Part shown: positions 7,041 to 14,398 of the stretch, piece after piece | Numbering within the stretch: position 1 is the first letter of the stretch | How the letters are laid out: the number at the start of each line of letters is the position of its first letter | Source of the DNA: Cyanobacteria bacterium OH_CDB_20 | GTDB taxonomy: Bacteria > Cyanobacteriota > Vampirovibrionia > Gastranaerophilales > Gastranaerophilaceae | Direction of reading: 5' to 3' | Assembly: GCA_023415935.1 (NCBI GenBank) | Contig: JAEZIX010000079.1 | Location: 1-17,849 of the forward strand | DNA: 17,849 nt | The notes under the pieces: generated by a model | The model's database searches: none | What the model was told of the DNA's origin: nothing | Seen by the model: only the letters and a program-made list of their open reading frames with translations | Translations under genes and position numbers: made by a program

Positions 7041-8447
7041 CTACATATGAAATGAAGATACATGACTTTTTATTTTATCATCTGAAAAATAGTCAGATTC
7101 TTTAATAATTTTGATATCATAGCCTTTATTAGAATAGTCTATTGCTTTTCTAACTTTAGTTCCATAGTTACCAAATGCGTATGCTTGGCATTCACCATCT
7201 CCAATTATTAAAATATCCGTTGTTTTTTTAATAGTTGAATCTATAAATCCACCATCTTGAATAATAACTTCTTCGACATCAGATTTTTGTCCATATGAAA
7301 AAGTGCCACTTAAACATACATGTTTTCCATTTACAGAGTTAACTTGCTCTCGCAACTCTTGAACAGGCTCAAGTAATGAATTAATCGCTCCAACCATTGA
7401 ATCAGATTCTTCTTTGGTTATAATATCATCCTCTAAAACACAATCAAGTACTGACATAATTTGGTCAAATGGATAATATCCTTTTAAATAATTATTTTTA
7501 TACATCCATTCCCTTAGGTTTATAGCTTCAATAGTAGAGATTTCCTTATCAATACTGATACCTTTTAACATTCCATTTAAAACTTGTGTAGCAAGTGTAA
7601 TAGGAGAAGCTGTAATATGATTAAAATATTCCTCTACCGTAATTATTAACTCTTTCATTTCGTCATTATTAATAACGCCATCTTCAAGAATTTTATCAAT
7701 TACTTCTATTATATCTGAAATTACTTTTTGACCTATATATTTTAAATTATCTTCTCGCCATTGGGAAATATAGGCACATTCTAGAGGAACAATTACTTCA
7801 TCAATTGCAATTCCTCTGATAGTGCCATAAAAATCCACTATTGATTTTCTTACCATAGGTGAAGATAAATATTGCACGTATTCATTTGTCTTATGTGGCA
7901 CAAAGGTTTTTATATGTGTATCGATAGTAATATTAAATTTTTCAACCATCGTTTTAAATAAATCTGAGCAAGCACAAGCATCATCGAATGCATTGTGGGA
8001 ATTATCAATGTCTATATCAAAATATTTACACAGTGTCGATAAGCTATAGTCTTTAATATTATATTGAGGAATATATTCTTTTGCTAAGTCAAATGTGCAA
8101 ATATAATGTACCTCAGGTAAGTCGATTTTGTATCTATTACAAACCTTTAAAAGGGCATTAATATCAGCTGCTGCAACATTATGGCCGATGATTATAGACT
8201 CTGCAAAATATGGTTCAATTTTTCCCCATATTGTTGGGAAATTAGGTTCGTTTTTTACTTTTTCATTTGTAATTCCATGTACACGGATACAATTTTCATC
8301 AAATCCATCTTCTGGATTTATATAGATATCACATTCAGGAAAAACCGGTTCTCCACTAGGGAAATATTCACTCAACAGACCCATTTGACAAATAGACTGA
8401 TTTCTGGAATTTGCATACTCTACATCAAAATACAAGACTTTTTTCAT
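7041..8447 (-). CDS. DEDDh-type exonuclease with C-terminal BRCT domain
   Basis: A 468-residue protein in three parts. Residues 1-170 form a DnaQ-like 3'-5' exonuclease with all five DEDDh residues: D8 and E10 in YFDVE, D95 in GHNVAAAD, and H151 and D156 in HNAFDDA. Residues about 190-365 are a helical region with two similar acidic turns, ILEDGVINNDE and VLEDDIITKEE, separated by a W...YPFD segment. Residues about 372-455 are a BRCT domain of the NAD-ligase type: GKHVCLSGTF, a GG turn, IKKTTDILIIGD and KVRKAIDY. It probably degrades or proofreads single-stranded or nicked DNA, with BRCT as a protein or DNA-end binder. It is not the replicative proofreading subunit. AGGAG lies 5 nt before the start. 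It is monocistronic, next to tRNA-Asp on the same strand. Confidence 0.88.
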   Translation of the reverse strand: MKKVLYFDVEYANSRNQSICQMGLLSEYFPSGEPVFPECDIYINPEDGFDENCIRVHGITNEKVKNEPNFPTIWGKIEPYFAESIIIGHNVAAADINALLKVCNRYKIDLPEVHYICTFDLAKEYIPQYNIKDYSLSTLCKYFDIDIDNSHNAFDDACACSDLFKTMVEKFNITIDTHIKTFVPHKTNEYVQYLSSPMVRKSIVDFYGTIRGIAIDEVIVPLECAYISQWREDNLKYIGQKVISDIIEVIDKILEDGVINNDEMKELIITVEEYFNHITASPITLATQVLNGMLKGISIDKEISTIEAINLREWMYKNNYLKGYYPFDQIMSVLDCVLEDDIITKEESDSMVGAINSLLEPVQELREQVNSVNGKHVCLSGTFSYGQKSDVEEVIIQDGGFIDSTIKKTTDILIIGDGECQAYAFGNYGTKVRKAIDYSNKGYDIKIIKESDYFSDDKIKSHVSSFHM

Positions 8448-8481
8448 TTTTTCTCCTAGATATTTGCAAATTTACAAGTTG

Positions 8482-8490
8482 ATTATAGCA
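8482..8490 (-). promoter_or_regulatory. Extended -10 promoter for the exonuclease-BRCT gene
   Basis: On the minus strand TGC directly precedes a perfect TATAAT (8487-8482). The expected -35 position reads TAAATA, a poor match, which is typical of extended -10 promoters. The start codon is about 35 nt downstream. Confidence 0.55.
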
Positions 8491-8517
8491 TATGGAAGAG
8501 AATATATTTAACTCAAC

Positions 8518-8546
8518 AAAAAAAGGTCTATGACTAGACCTTTTTT
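8518..8546 (-). terminator. Intrinsic terminator after tRNA-Asp
   Basis: GGTCTA (8525-8530) and TAGACC (8535-8540) form a stem around TGAC, extended by A-tract/T-tract pairing on both sides. On the minus strand, seven T residues (8524-8518) follow. It starts 4 nt past the encoded CCA, and separates the tRNA from the exonuclease gene. Confidence 0.85.
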
Positions 8547-8549
8547 AAA

Positions 8550-8626
8550 TGGCGGGACCGACGAGGCTCGAACTCGCGACCTCCTGCGTGACAGGCAGGC
8601 ACTCTAACCAACTGAGCTACGATCCC
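8550..8626 (-). tRNA. tRNA-Asp (anticodon GTC), CCA encoded
   Basis: The minus strand folds into a full cloverleaf of 77 nt. The acceptor GGGATCG pairs with CGGTCCC. The D-arm is GCTCAGTTGGTTAGAGT. The anticodon stem CCTGC/GCAGG carries the loop CTGTCAC with anticodon GTC. The T-arm has TTCGAGC. Discriminator G73 and a templated CCA follow. G73 and GTC are the aspartate identity elements. Confidence 0.97.
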
Positions 8627-8640
8627 ATTGCCTATTAAAG

Positions 8641-8669
8641 ATTATAAACTACTGAAATTTTTTTTGCAA
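8641..8669 (-). promoter_or_regulatory. Promoter for tRNA-Asp
   Basis: On the minus strand, -35 TTGCAA (8669-8664), a 17-bp spacer beginning with an A-tract, and a perfect -10 TATAAT (8646-8641). Transcription would begin about 8 nt before the mature tRNA 5' end. Confidence 0.75.
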
Positions 8670-8675
8670 TAGCAT

Positions 8676-8703
8676 TTTACTCTCAGCCTTTTTGCAATAT
8701 AAT
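8676..8703 (+). promoter_or_regulatory. Promoter for glyS
   Basis: TTTACT (8676-8681, 4/6), a 16-bp spacer, and a perfect TATAAT (8698-8703). It is back to back with the tRNA-Asp promoter; the two -35 elements are only 6 bp apart. No T-box leader fits in the roughly 25 nt before the ATG. Confidence 0.6.
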
Positions 8704-8735
8704 TAACTTATTAAAATACATTTCACGAGGCGAAA

Positions 8736-10769
8736 ATGAACAAATATCTAATTGAACTAGGAACTGAAGAACTACCTTATAAGTTTATCCCTGATGCTGT
8801 TAAACAGCTTAAAGATGAACTTGTAAAAGCGCTTGATGATGCAAAGATTGAGTATAAAGAAATCAAAACTCTTGCAACGCCTCGCAGATTGACCGCAATA
8901 ATTGAGGGTTTGCCTGAAAAGCAAGAAGATACCGTAAAAGAAGTTAAAGGACCTATCGCAACAATTGCTTATGATGAGCAAGGTAATCTTACAAAAGCAG
9001 CTTTAGGATTTGCCAATAAAAACGGCATTTCTCCTGACAAATTGTTTAAACAAGACAACTACGTTTTTGCTAAAGTCGAGCAAAAAGGAACTGATACAAA
9101 AGAAGCTCTTGCTTCTATTATTCCAAACGCAGTTATGAAACTAAAAGGTTCACACTTTATGCGCTGGGCTGATTTAGATATTAAATTCCAAAGACCGATA
9201 AGATGGATTGTATCATTATTCAATAGCGAAGAGCTTCCTATTGAGATTGCAACAATAAAATCCTCAAACATATCAAGAGGGCATAGATTCAGCAAAACGG
9301 AAGTCGAAATAACAAACGCAGATAATTATGAAAATGAACTCTTACAAGCTCATGTAATTGTTGATCAGGATAAAAGAAAAGATAAAATTTCTGAACTTTC
9401 TAAAAAAACAGCAAAAGAAATCGGCGCAGATATAGTTATCGAAGATGAGCTATTAGAAGAAGTAACTTTCCTTACAGAATGGCCAATTCCTGTTGTTTGC
9501 GACTTTGAAGAAAAATACTTAGATATCCCTGAAAAAGTTACAGTTACGGTTATGGCAACTCATCAAAGGTATTTCCCGTTATACAAACAAGGAAAGCTTT
9601 TAAACAAATTTATAACCGTCTCAAACTACATTGGAGATGAGTTTGCAAACATAAAAGCAGGTAATGAAAGAGTTGTAAGGGCAAGACTTGAAGACGCTAT
9701 TTTCTTCTTTAAAGAAGATACCCAAAAACCTCTTGAAGCAAGTGTTGAAGCGCTTAAAGGGGTTACCTTCCAAAAAGGATTGGGCTCAGTTTATGATAAA
9801 ACACAGCGTGTAATTCAACTTGCAAAATATATATCTGATGAGCTTAAACTTGACTCTGCGCAAGTAAAATCAATAGAAAGAACAGCTCTTTTGTCAAAAG
9901 CTGACCTTGTAACAAGTTTAGTATTTGAATTTACTGAGCTTCAAGGCTTTATCGGTGCTGATTACGCTAGGATTTCAGGCGAAACAAAAGAAGTTTCTCA
10001 GGGTATAAAAGAACATTACTTCCCACTTAATGCTGAAAGCGAACTAGCTGAAGGAATTGAAGGGCAAGTAGTAGGTATTGCCGATAAAATCGATACAATT
10101 ACAGCAGTATTTTCTGAAGGAAGAAAAATCACAGGTTCTCAAGACCCACTGGGCGTGAGAAGGGCAACACTAGGAATACTTAAAACCATTATAAATAAAG
10201 AATTAGATATAAATCTTGATAAACTAATCGAAAAATCGATAGGTATTTTGCCTGTTTCCGTCGACAAAAAAGCACTATACGAAACAGTTAAAGACTTCTT
10301 CGTTCAAAGATTAAAAATATTCTATTCTGATAAATTCTCTTACGACGTAATCGATGCAACTGAAGCAAACAAGAATGTTTTAGCCGATTTAAAAGACTTC
10401 ACCCAAAGGCTTGAAATTGTTTCAGAAATAACAGCAAAACCAGATTACGACAGCTTCCACGAAGCTATAAACAGAGTCATTAGAATTATTAAAAATGAAG
10501 TATCTGGCGCAAAGCCTGATGAAACACTATTTGTACACAAGGAAGAAAAAGACTTGTGGGGCAAAGTTAAACTAATTGATGAAAGCGCAGCTTCATATAA
10601 ACAGCTTGAAAGTAACCTCATAGATACAATCCCAGAGATAACAAGTTTCTTTGACAAAGTGCTTGTTATGGACGAAAATGAAAAAATAAAGCAAAATAGG
10701 ATAAATCTTTTGACACAAACTAAGCAAAAATTTGACAAAATAGCAGATTTTAGCAAAATTGTAAGATAA
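8736..10769 (+). CDS. glyS: Glycine-tRNA ligase beta subunit
   Basis: The 677-residue protein matches GlyS throughout. It starts with YLIELGTEELPYKFIPDA and LATPRRLTA, continues with LKGSHFMRW and FQRPIRWIVSLF, then VMATHQRYFPL and GNERVVRARLEDAIFFF. The HD-like segment KADLVTSLVFEFTELQGFIG comes near residue 390, then GSQDPLGVRRATLGI, and a C-terminal domain ending NRINLLTQ...ADFSKIV. The length is typical. In the alpha2beta2 enzyme the beta subunit binds tRNA-Gly, while the alpha subunit (GlyQ) holds the amino-acid activation site. glyQ usually precedes glyS, but here the upstream neighbour is a divergent tRNA, so glyQ must lie elsewhere. GAGG 5 nt upstream supports the start. The TSCPD gene follows 14 bp downstream in the same operon. 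Confidence 0.97.
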   Translation: MNKYLIELGTEELPYKFIPDAVKQLKDELVKALDDAKIEYKEIKTLATPRRLTAIIEGLPEKQEDTVKEVKGPIATIAYDEQGNLTKAALGFANKNGISPDKLFKQDNYVFAKVEQKGTDTKEALASIIPNAVMKLKGSHFMRWADLDIKFQRPIRWIVSLFNSEELPIEIATIKSSNISRGHRFSKTEVEITNADNYENELLQAHVIVDQDKRKDKISELSKKTAKEIGADIVIEDELLEEVTFLTEWPIPVVCDFEEKYLDIPEKVTVTVMATHQRYFPLYKQGKLLNKFITVSNYIGDEFANIKAGNERVVRARLEDAIFFFKEDTQKPLEASVEALKGVTFQKGLGSVYDKTQRVIQLAKYISDELKLDSAQVKSIERTALLSKADLVTSLVFEFTELQGFIGADYARISGETKEVSQGIKEHYFPLNAESELAEGIEGQVVGIADKIDTITAVFSEGRKITGSQDPLGVRRATLGILKTIINKELDINLDKLIEKSIGILPVSVDKKALYETVKDFFVQRLKIFYSDKFSYDVIDATEANKNVLADLKDFTQRLEIVSEITAKPDYDSFHEAINRVIRIIKNEVSGAKPDETLFVHKEEKDLWGKVKLIDESAASYKQLESNLIDTIPEITSFFDKVLVMDENEKIKQNRINLLTQTKQKFDKIADFSKIVR

Positions 10770-10783
10770 GTAGAGGTATTTTT

Positions 10784-11053
10784 ATGAATATTCAATATCA
10801 AACATCAGGAACATGCTCAGCAGCAATTAATGTTGAAATTGAGAATAATGTTGTAAAATCAGTAGAATACATTGGAGGCTGCGACGGCAACTTAAAGGGG
10901 ATTGCTTCTCTTGTAAAAGGAATGCCCGTTGAAGAAGTTATTAAACGCCTTAAAGGGATAAGATGCGGCGACAAGATGACAAGTTGCCCCGATCAATTAG
11001 TTCAATGTCTTGAAAAATACTTTGCTGAGATAAAAGAAGCAGTAAAAAAATAA
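10784..11053 (+). CDS. TSCPD-domain protein
   Basis: The 89-residue protein is a stand-alone TSCPD domain. It shows C11 in TSGTCS, C33 in GGCDGN, C61 in RCGDK and the name-giving TSCPDQ with C68. The four cysteines could bind a metal, as proposed for the related C-terminal segment of class II (B12-dependent) ribonucleotide reductases and for small YbjQ-independent homologues found next to unrelated genes. Its own role is not established. It lies 14 bp after glyS with its own AGAGG site 7 nt before the ATG, and a terminator closes the operon right after its stop. The link to glycyl-tRNA synthetase may be only positional. Confidence 0.88.
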   Translation: MNIQYQTSGTCSAAINVEIENNVVKSVEYIGGCDGNLKGIASLVKGMPVEEVIKRLKGIRCGDKMTSCPDQLVQCLEKYFAEIKEAVKK

Positions 11054-11056
11054 AAC

Positions 11057-11086
11057 AAAAAGATGTCTATATAGACATCTTTTTTA
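11057..11086 (+). terminator. Intrinsic terminator after glyS-TSCPD operon
   Basis: AAAAAGATGTC (11057-11067) pairs with GACATCTTTTT (11074-11084) around TATATA, and runs into TTTTT. It begins 4 nt after the TSCPD stop. The hairpin is symmetric and may also work on the other strand. Confidence 0.85.
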
Positions 11087-11143
11087 ATATGCGGGCAAAA
11101 ATAATATTTACAGGCTTTAAAACAATTAAGAAGAGGAACAAAT

Positions 11144-12268
11144 ATGAGAATTGCCCCGATTAGAGTTAATCCTTATTTCAACAAAAATATTGCCATAAAT
11201 AAACAAAATCAAACCTTTACAGGTAATAATCAAAACACAGCCGAATCGCATATTGCTGAAAGAACATCAGAGCCTAATTTAAACACATATATAGCTCTTA
11301 TGAACAATAAGATGAAGCTTAATGCGAATATTAAATTTTTCCTTGGCGCAATGACAAGCATTGACACTGATGCTAAAAGAAAACATCAGCCAATACAAAT
11401 TGCAGATATCGGATGCTGTGATGGTGCTTTATGCAGGACTCTAAGTGACTTCCTTCCGCCTAATACAAAATACGTCGGGCTTGACTTGTCTAAGGATATG
11501 CTTGATGTAGCAAGAGAAAAAGATTCAAAAGCAAACAAAAGTAACTCGCAATACTTTGTTGGAAATGCTTTCGACTTACCTTTCAAGGAAAACAAGATGG
11601 ATGTTATAATCGCTTCAAGCATTATGCACGAATTATATAGCTACGCTGATGAAAATTACGGCGAAAAACCATATTCAAAAGAATCAATTCTTCATTTTAT
11701 GCAACAAGCATATGATTGTTTAAAACCGGGTGGAATCCTTATAATAAAAGACCCTGCAACACCAAGCTCAGACGCATGGGAGAGCATTAAAATCTGTAAC
11801 GCAAACGAAGATGACGGCTCATACCCGCCGATTGAAGACGAAGAAGAACTAAAAAAAGCAGATATAACAAAGCTTTGCACACTAGATAAACTTAAAAGAT
11901 TCTGCACAGACTTCTACCCTGCCCATGGAAATTGCGAGTGGAACGAAAATACTTGCATTATGCCAAGATGGCTTGTAACAGAATTCGTAAGACACAGAAA
12001 ATGGCTTGCAACACCAGAAAACTGGGCATACGAAATCAAAGAAAACTACGGAACTCTAAGACCTGATGAGATGGCAAATTTTGCACAAAACATAGGTTTT
12101 GATTCGGTTAAAATAGAAAATATTTCAATTCCTAACGAAAATAATATTTATGCGATTAGACCGGGAGAATTCGAACTTAAAGATATGGAAAACAACACTT
12201 TAAGCCTTGAAGATTTCCCTATGTTTCTCGAAGTCATTTTGAAAAAACCAAGAATTTCTACTCGTTAA
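11144..12268 (+). CDS. Class I SAM-dependent methyltransferase with TFTG leader
   Basis: A 374-residue protein. After a leader (MRIAPIRVNPYFNKN..., with TFTG at 24-27) and a polar linker comes a Rossmann methyltransferase core (about 60-240). Motif I is IADIGCCDG (86-94). The acidic residue of motif II is D114 in YVGLDLSKDML. GNAFDLPFKENKMD (140-153) is the Methyltransf_11 pattern, MHEL lies at 161-164, and LKPGGILII (193-201) is the post-motif III strand. The C-terminal third has WLVTEFVRHRKW and many aromatic residues, and probably forms the substrate pocket. The substrate is unknown; motif II/III style suits a small molecule or lipid more than DNA or rRNA. AGAGGA 6 nt upstream supports the start. 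Its stop overlaps the convergent ZIP gene by 4 bp. Confidence 0.88.
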   Translation: MRIAPIRVNPYFNKNIAINKQNQTFTGNNQNTAESHIAERTSEPNLNTYIALMNNKMKLNANIKFFLGAMTSIDTDAKRKHQPIQIADIGCCDGALCRTLSDFLPPNTKYVGLDLSKDMLDVAREKDSKANKSNSQYFVGNAFDLPFKENKMDVIIASSIMHELYSYADENYGEKPYSKESILHFMQQAYDCLKPGGILIIKDPATPSSDAWESIKICNANEDDGSYPPIEDEEELKKADITKLCTLDKLKRFCTDFYPAHGNCEWNENTCIMPRWLVTEFVRHRKWLATPENWAYEIKENYGTLRPDEMANFAQNIGFDSVKIENISIPNENNIYAIRPGEFELKDMENNTLSLEDFPMFLEVILKKPRISTR

Positions 12269-13059
12269 AACAAAAGTAAACTCAAGCTAATAAAGAACAT
12301 GCCTGCAATAATCCCGCGCATAACGTGGTGGTTATCGCCATATTCTCTAGCAAGAGGTAACAGTGTATCAAGAGAAATGTAAATCATGATCCCTGCAACT
12401 GCACCAAACATCATTCCCACAGTATATTGAGGCAATGATAACTGAGCAAGAATAAGTCCTGCGACAGCACCGACCGCTCCCGCTAAGCCTGCTATAAATG
12501 TATAAAATATAGCAAAACGTTTTTTACCGGTTGCATGGTAGACAGGAAGAGCAATAGCAATCCCTTCAGGAAGATTGTGTATTGCAATCGCAATAGCAAA
12601 TGGAATTCCTAGGGTTAAATCAGTACTTGCCACCAAGAAAGTCGCTAAGCCCTCAGGAAATCTATGTATTGAAATCGCAACTGTCGTTAAAATACTTGCT
12701 TTGAGAACCTTATAATCAATTTCTTTTTCTTCAGGCTTTTTTTCATCAGCAAGAAAACCTTCCCCAATATGAGTAGGCATAAAATAATCAACTAGAGCAG
12801 CTATACCAATACCCATAAAGAAAGAAACAAAAGTAATCATCTGAGATTTATCCCCGAATTGCCCAGTAAGAAAGATATTTGCCTCATTCAAAATAACATA
12901 TAATGCAATAAAAAGCATTACGCCGGCTGAAAAACCAAGTCCGGTAGAAAGTACGCTTAAATTGTCTCTTTTAACAAAAAAAGTGAGAAAACCGCCACCA
13001 ACTGTTGCGAGCCCTGCAATTACTGTTATTAACAAAGCTATAATATAATTATGTTCCAT
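12265..13059 (-). CDS. ZIP-family divalent metal transporter, ZupT-like
   Basis: The 264-residue protein has about eight helices. Both ZIP metal-site motifs are visible: ISIHRFPEGLATF (H132, E136) in TM4 and IAIHNLPEGIAIA (H161, N162, E165) in TM5, followed by GKKRFAIFYTFIAGLAGAVGA and IMIYISLDTLLPLARE, as in E. coli ZupT. These carriers move Zn(II), Fe(II) or Mn(II) into the cytoplasm. The loop between helices 3 and 4 (THIGEGFLADEKKPEEKEID) is charged. An oddity is Arg at position 133, where ZupT has Asn (HNFPEG), a metal-ligand position. It follows the HEAT-like gene by 6 bp, and its GGAG ribosome site overlaps that gene's last codons, so the two are coupled. Its stop overlaps the methyltransferase stop. 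Confidence 0.92.
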   Translation of the reverse strand: MEHNYIIALLITVIAGLATVGGGFLTFFVKRDNLSVLSTGLGFSAGVMLFIALYVILNEANIFLTGQFGDKSQMITFVSFFMGIGIAALVDYFMPTHIGEGFLADEKKPEEKEIDYKVLKASILTTVAISIHRFPEGLATFLVASTDLTLGIPFAIAIAIHNLPEGIAIALPVYHATGKKRFAIFYTFIAGLAGAVGAVAGLILAQLSLPQYTVGMMFGAVAGIMIYISLDTLLPLAREYGDNHHVMRGIIAGMFFISLSLLLF

Positions 13060-13065
13060 TTATTT

Positions 13066-14295
13066 TTATCTCCAATAGTTTTCGACAATTGCTTTTATGT
13101 TTTGATCTGATATTTTCCCCATAACAATCGTCTTATCAAGTTTATCAATGTTTCCTAGTATTTTTAGTGTGCTCACTGCTTCACAGACAACAATTTCATT
13201 ATCAAAATCAATAAGTTTTATGATGCTGTCTGTTGCCTCTTTTAGCTCTAAATCTTTTATAATTTCTAAAGCGGCAACAACCCTGTGCCTGCAATGAGAA
13301 AGCTCTTCGACAAGAAATTTCTTCTGCTCTGACCAAAACTCTTCACTTTGAGATTCTAAAAGTTTTAAAATATCAGCAAGTTCTTGCTTTGTGTTTTTAT
13401 CTTCGTCAAAAGTATATTCATCGCTCGATAATAGCAGCCTAAATTTTATTAATGAGCGCAATAAAATTTCTGCAATTTTGCTTCTGTATTTATTGTCAGA
13501 TTTGTTCGTATCAATAAGAAGTGCAAACATCTCATAGAGTTCGAACTGAAAAACTTGCGACAATGGCAAAATTTCACCAAGTCCAATAACTATATTTTCA
13601 AGTGTTATGAGTATGTTCTTTCTGGAATCAGTATTAAAAAGCTCTACAAGGCCTGCAATGTATGGGATTTCCCCGGCAATATTTTCGGGCATAGCAGATG
13701 CTTTCATCGCCTCAAAAATTTTGTCTAAAGGAGGATTTTTTGAATACGAGGCGAAAAACTTAACCCCTTTTAACTTATCAAAATCATCTTCACTTTCAAG
13801 TAAAGTAAGCGCCTTATTATATGACTCATTATCATTCATCTTGCCAAGTGCTTGAGCAGAATTGCAAGCAAGATTTTCTTCCTCCGAAAAAGCATATCCT
13901 TGCAAAACTTCAAGTGCAACAGTGTCTGGAATTCTGCTGAAATATTTTGCAGCGTATGTCTTTTGATCAACAGTTCCTGTTTCCAAAAGTTCAAAAACAT
14001 CATCTGTTAACTCTTCGCTTGCATATTTTGCAAGAATTGAGGCGAAAAGCTCATCATAGTCTTGAGAATATACATTAAATAATTTCAAAATATTTTTGTA
14101 ATTATCAGCATTAACAGCTTTTTCAATCCTTTTTTCAACATTTGATTTTATGAAATCAAACAAAAATTCTGACTTTTTACAAAGTTCTTCAAACAATTTT
14201 ACATCCGCAGTATTAATCATATGCTCAGCAGCTTTCTGGGCATTTGTTTCATCTTTTGCGGTGATATCTTTTAAATAATCTCTAAAATTTTCCAT
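13066..14295 (-). CDS. HEAT-like alpha-helical repeat protein
   Basis: The product is about 409 residues, all helical and acidic, without signal peptide or membrane segment. Several HEAT-like helical pairs can be seen, for example around KTYAAKYFSRIPDTVALEVL, NLACNSAQALGKM, and near the C-terminus IIKLIDFDNEIVVCEA and VSTLKILGN. Such solenoids bind partner proteins; no enzyme motif is present. The frame is open 13 codons further to a GTG at 14334, but that stretch contains the TATAAT. I therefore chose ATG at 14295 (MENFRDYLKD), which has no Shine-Dalgarno and may be leaderless. It is the first gene of an operon with the ZIP transporter, so a role in controlling or scaffolding that transporter is possible but unproven. 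Confidence 0.78.
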   Translation of the reverse strand: MENFRDYLKDITAKDETNAQKAAEHMINTADVKLFEELCKKSEFLFDFIKSNVEKRIEKAVNADNYKNILKLFNVYSQDYDELFASILAKYASEELTDDVFELLETGTVDQKTYAAKYFSRIPDTVALEVLQGYAFSEEENLACNSAQALGKMNDNESYNKALTLLESEDDFDKLKGVKFFASYSKNPPLDKIFEAMKASAMPENIAGEIPYIAGLVELFNTDSRKNILITLENIVIGLGEILPLSQVFQFELYEMFALLIDTNKSDNKYRSKIAEILLRSLIKFRLLLSSDEYTFDEDKNTKQELADILKLLESQSEEFWSEQKKFLVEELSHCRHRVVAALEIIKDLELKEATDSIIKLIDFDNEIVVCEAVSTLKILGNIDKLDKTIVMGKISDQNIKAIVENYWR

Positions 14296-14301
14296 AAAAC
14301 G

Positions 14302-14307
14302 ATTATA
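14302..14307 (-). promoter_or_regulatory. -10 element 6 nt before the HEAT-like start (leaderless candidate)
   Basis: A perfect TATAAT on the minus strand ends exactly 6 nt before the ATG at 14295, so the expected transcription start coincides with the start codon. The -35 region (TTTTAT) is weak. A terminator lies about 30 bp upstream, so transcription must begin in this gap. Confidence 0.5.
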
Positions 14308-14337
14308 GGATACAAATAATAAAAATAAAAGCACAAC

Positions 14338-14372
14338 AAAAAATCCTCATACACAAGGGTTTGAGGATTTTT
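14338..14372 (-). terminator. Intrinsic terminator after the SLH protein gene
   Basis: On the minus strand AAAAATCCTCA (14372-14362) pairs with TGAGGATTTTT (14349-14339) around a 12-nt loop, and runs into a T-tract. It begins about 26 nt after the SLH stop. Confidence 0.8.
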
Positions 14373-14398
14373 GTTCTTATAATTTATTATTTTAGCAA

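Noticed and set aside
7020..8640. Genomic island at tRNA-Asp carrying the exonuclease
   Set aside because: No integrase, no second copy of the tRNA 3' end, and no direct repeat at the other border was found; a transferred gene remains possible but is unproven.
8704..8735. T-box or other amino-acid-sensing leader before glyS
   Set aside because: The leader from the predicted start is only about 25 nt, with no room for such a structure.
10445..10801. 118-residue minus-strand open frame over the glyS end
   Set aside because: Antisense shadow of glyS and the TSCPD start; low-complexity hydrophobic translation.
14296..14334. GTG-start extension of the HEAT-like gene by 13 residues (MLLFLLFVSYNRF)
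   Set aside because: The stretch contains the TATAAT, lacks a ribosome site, and its hydrophobic residues arise from AT-rich promoter DNA. The ATG at 14295 is the better start.
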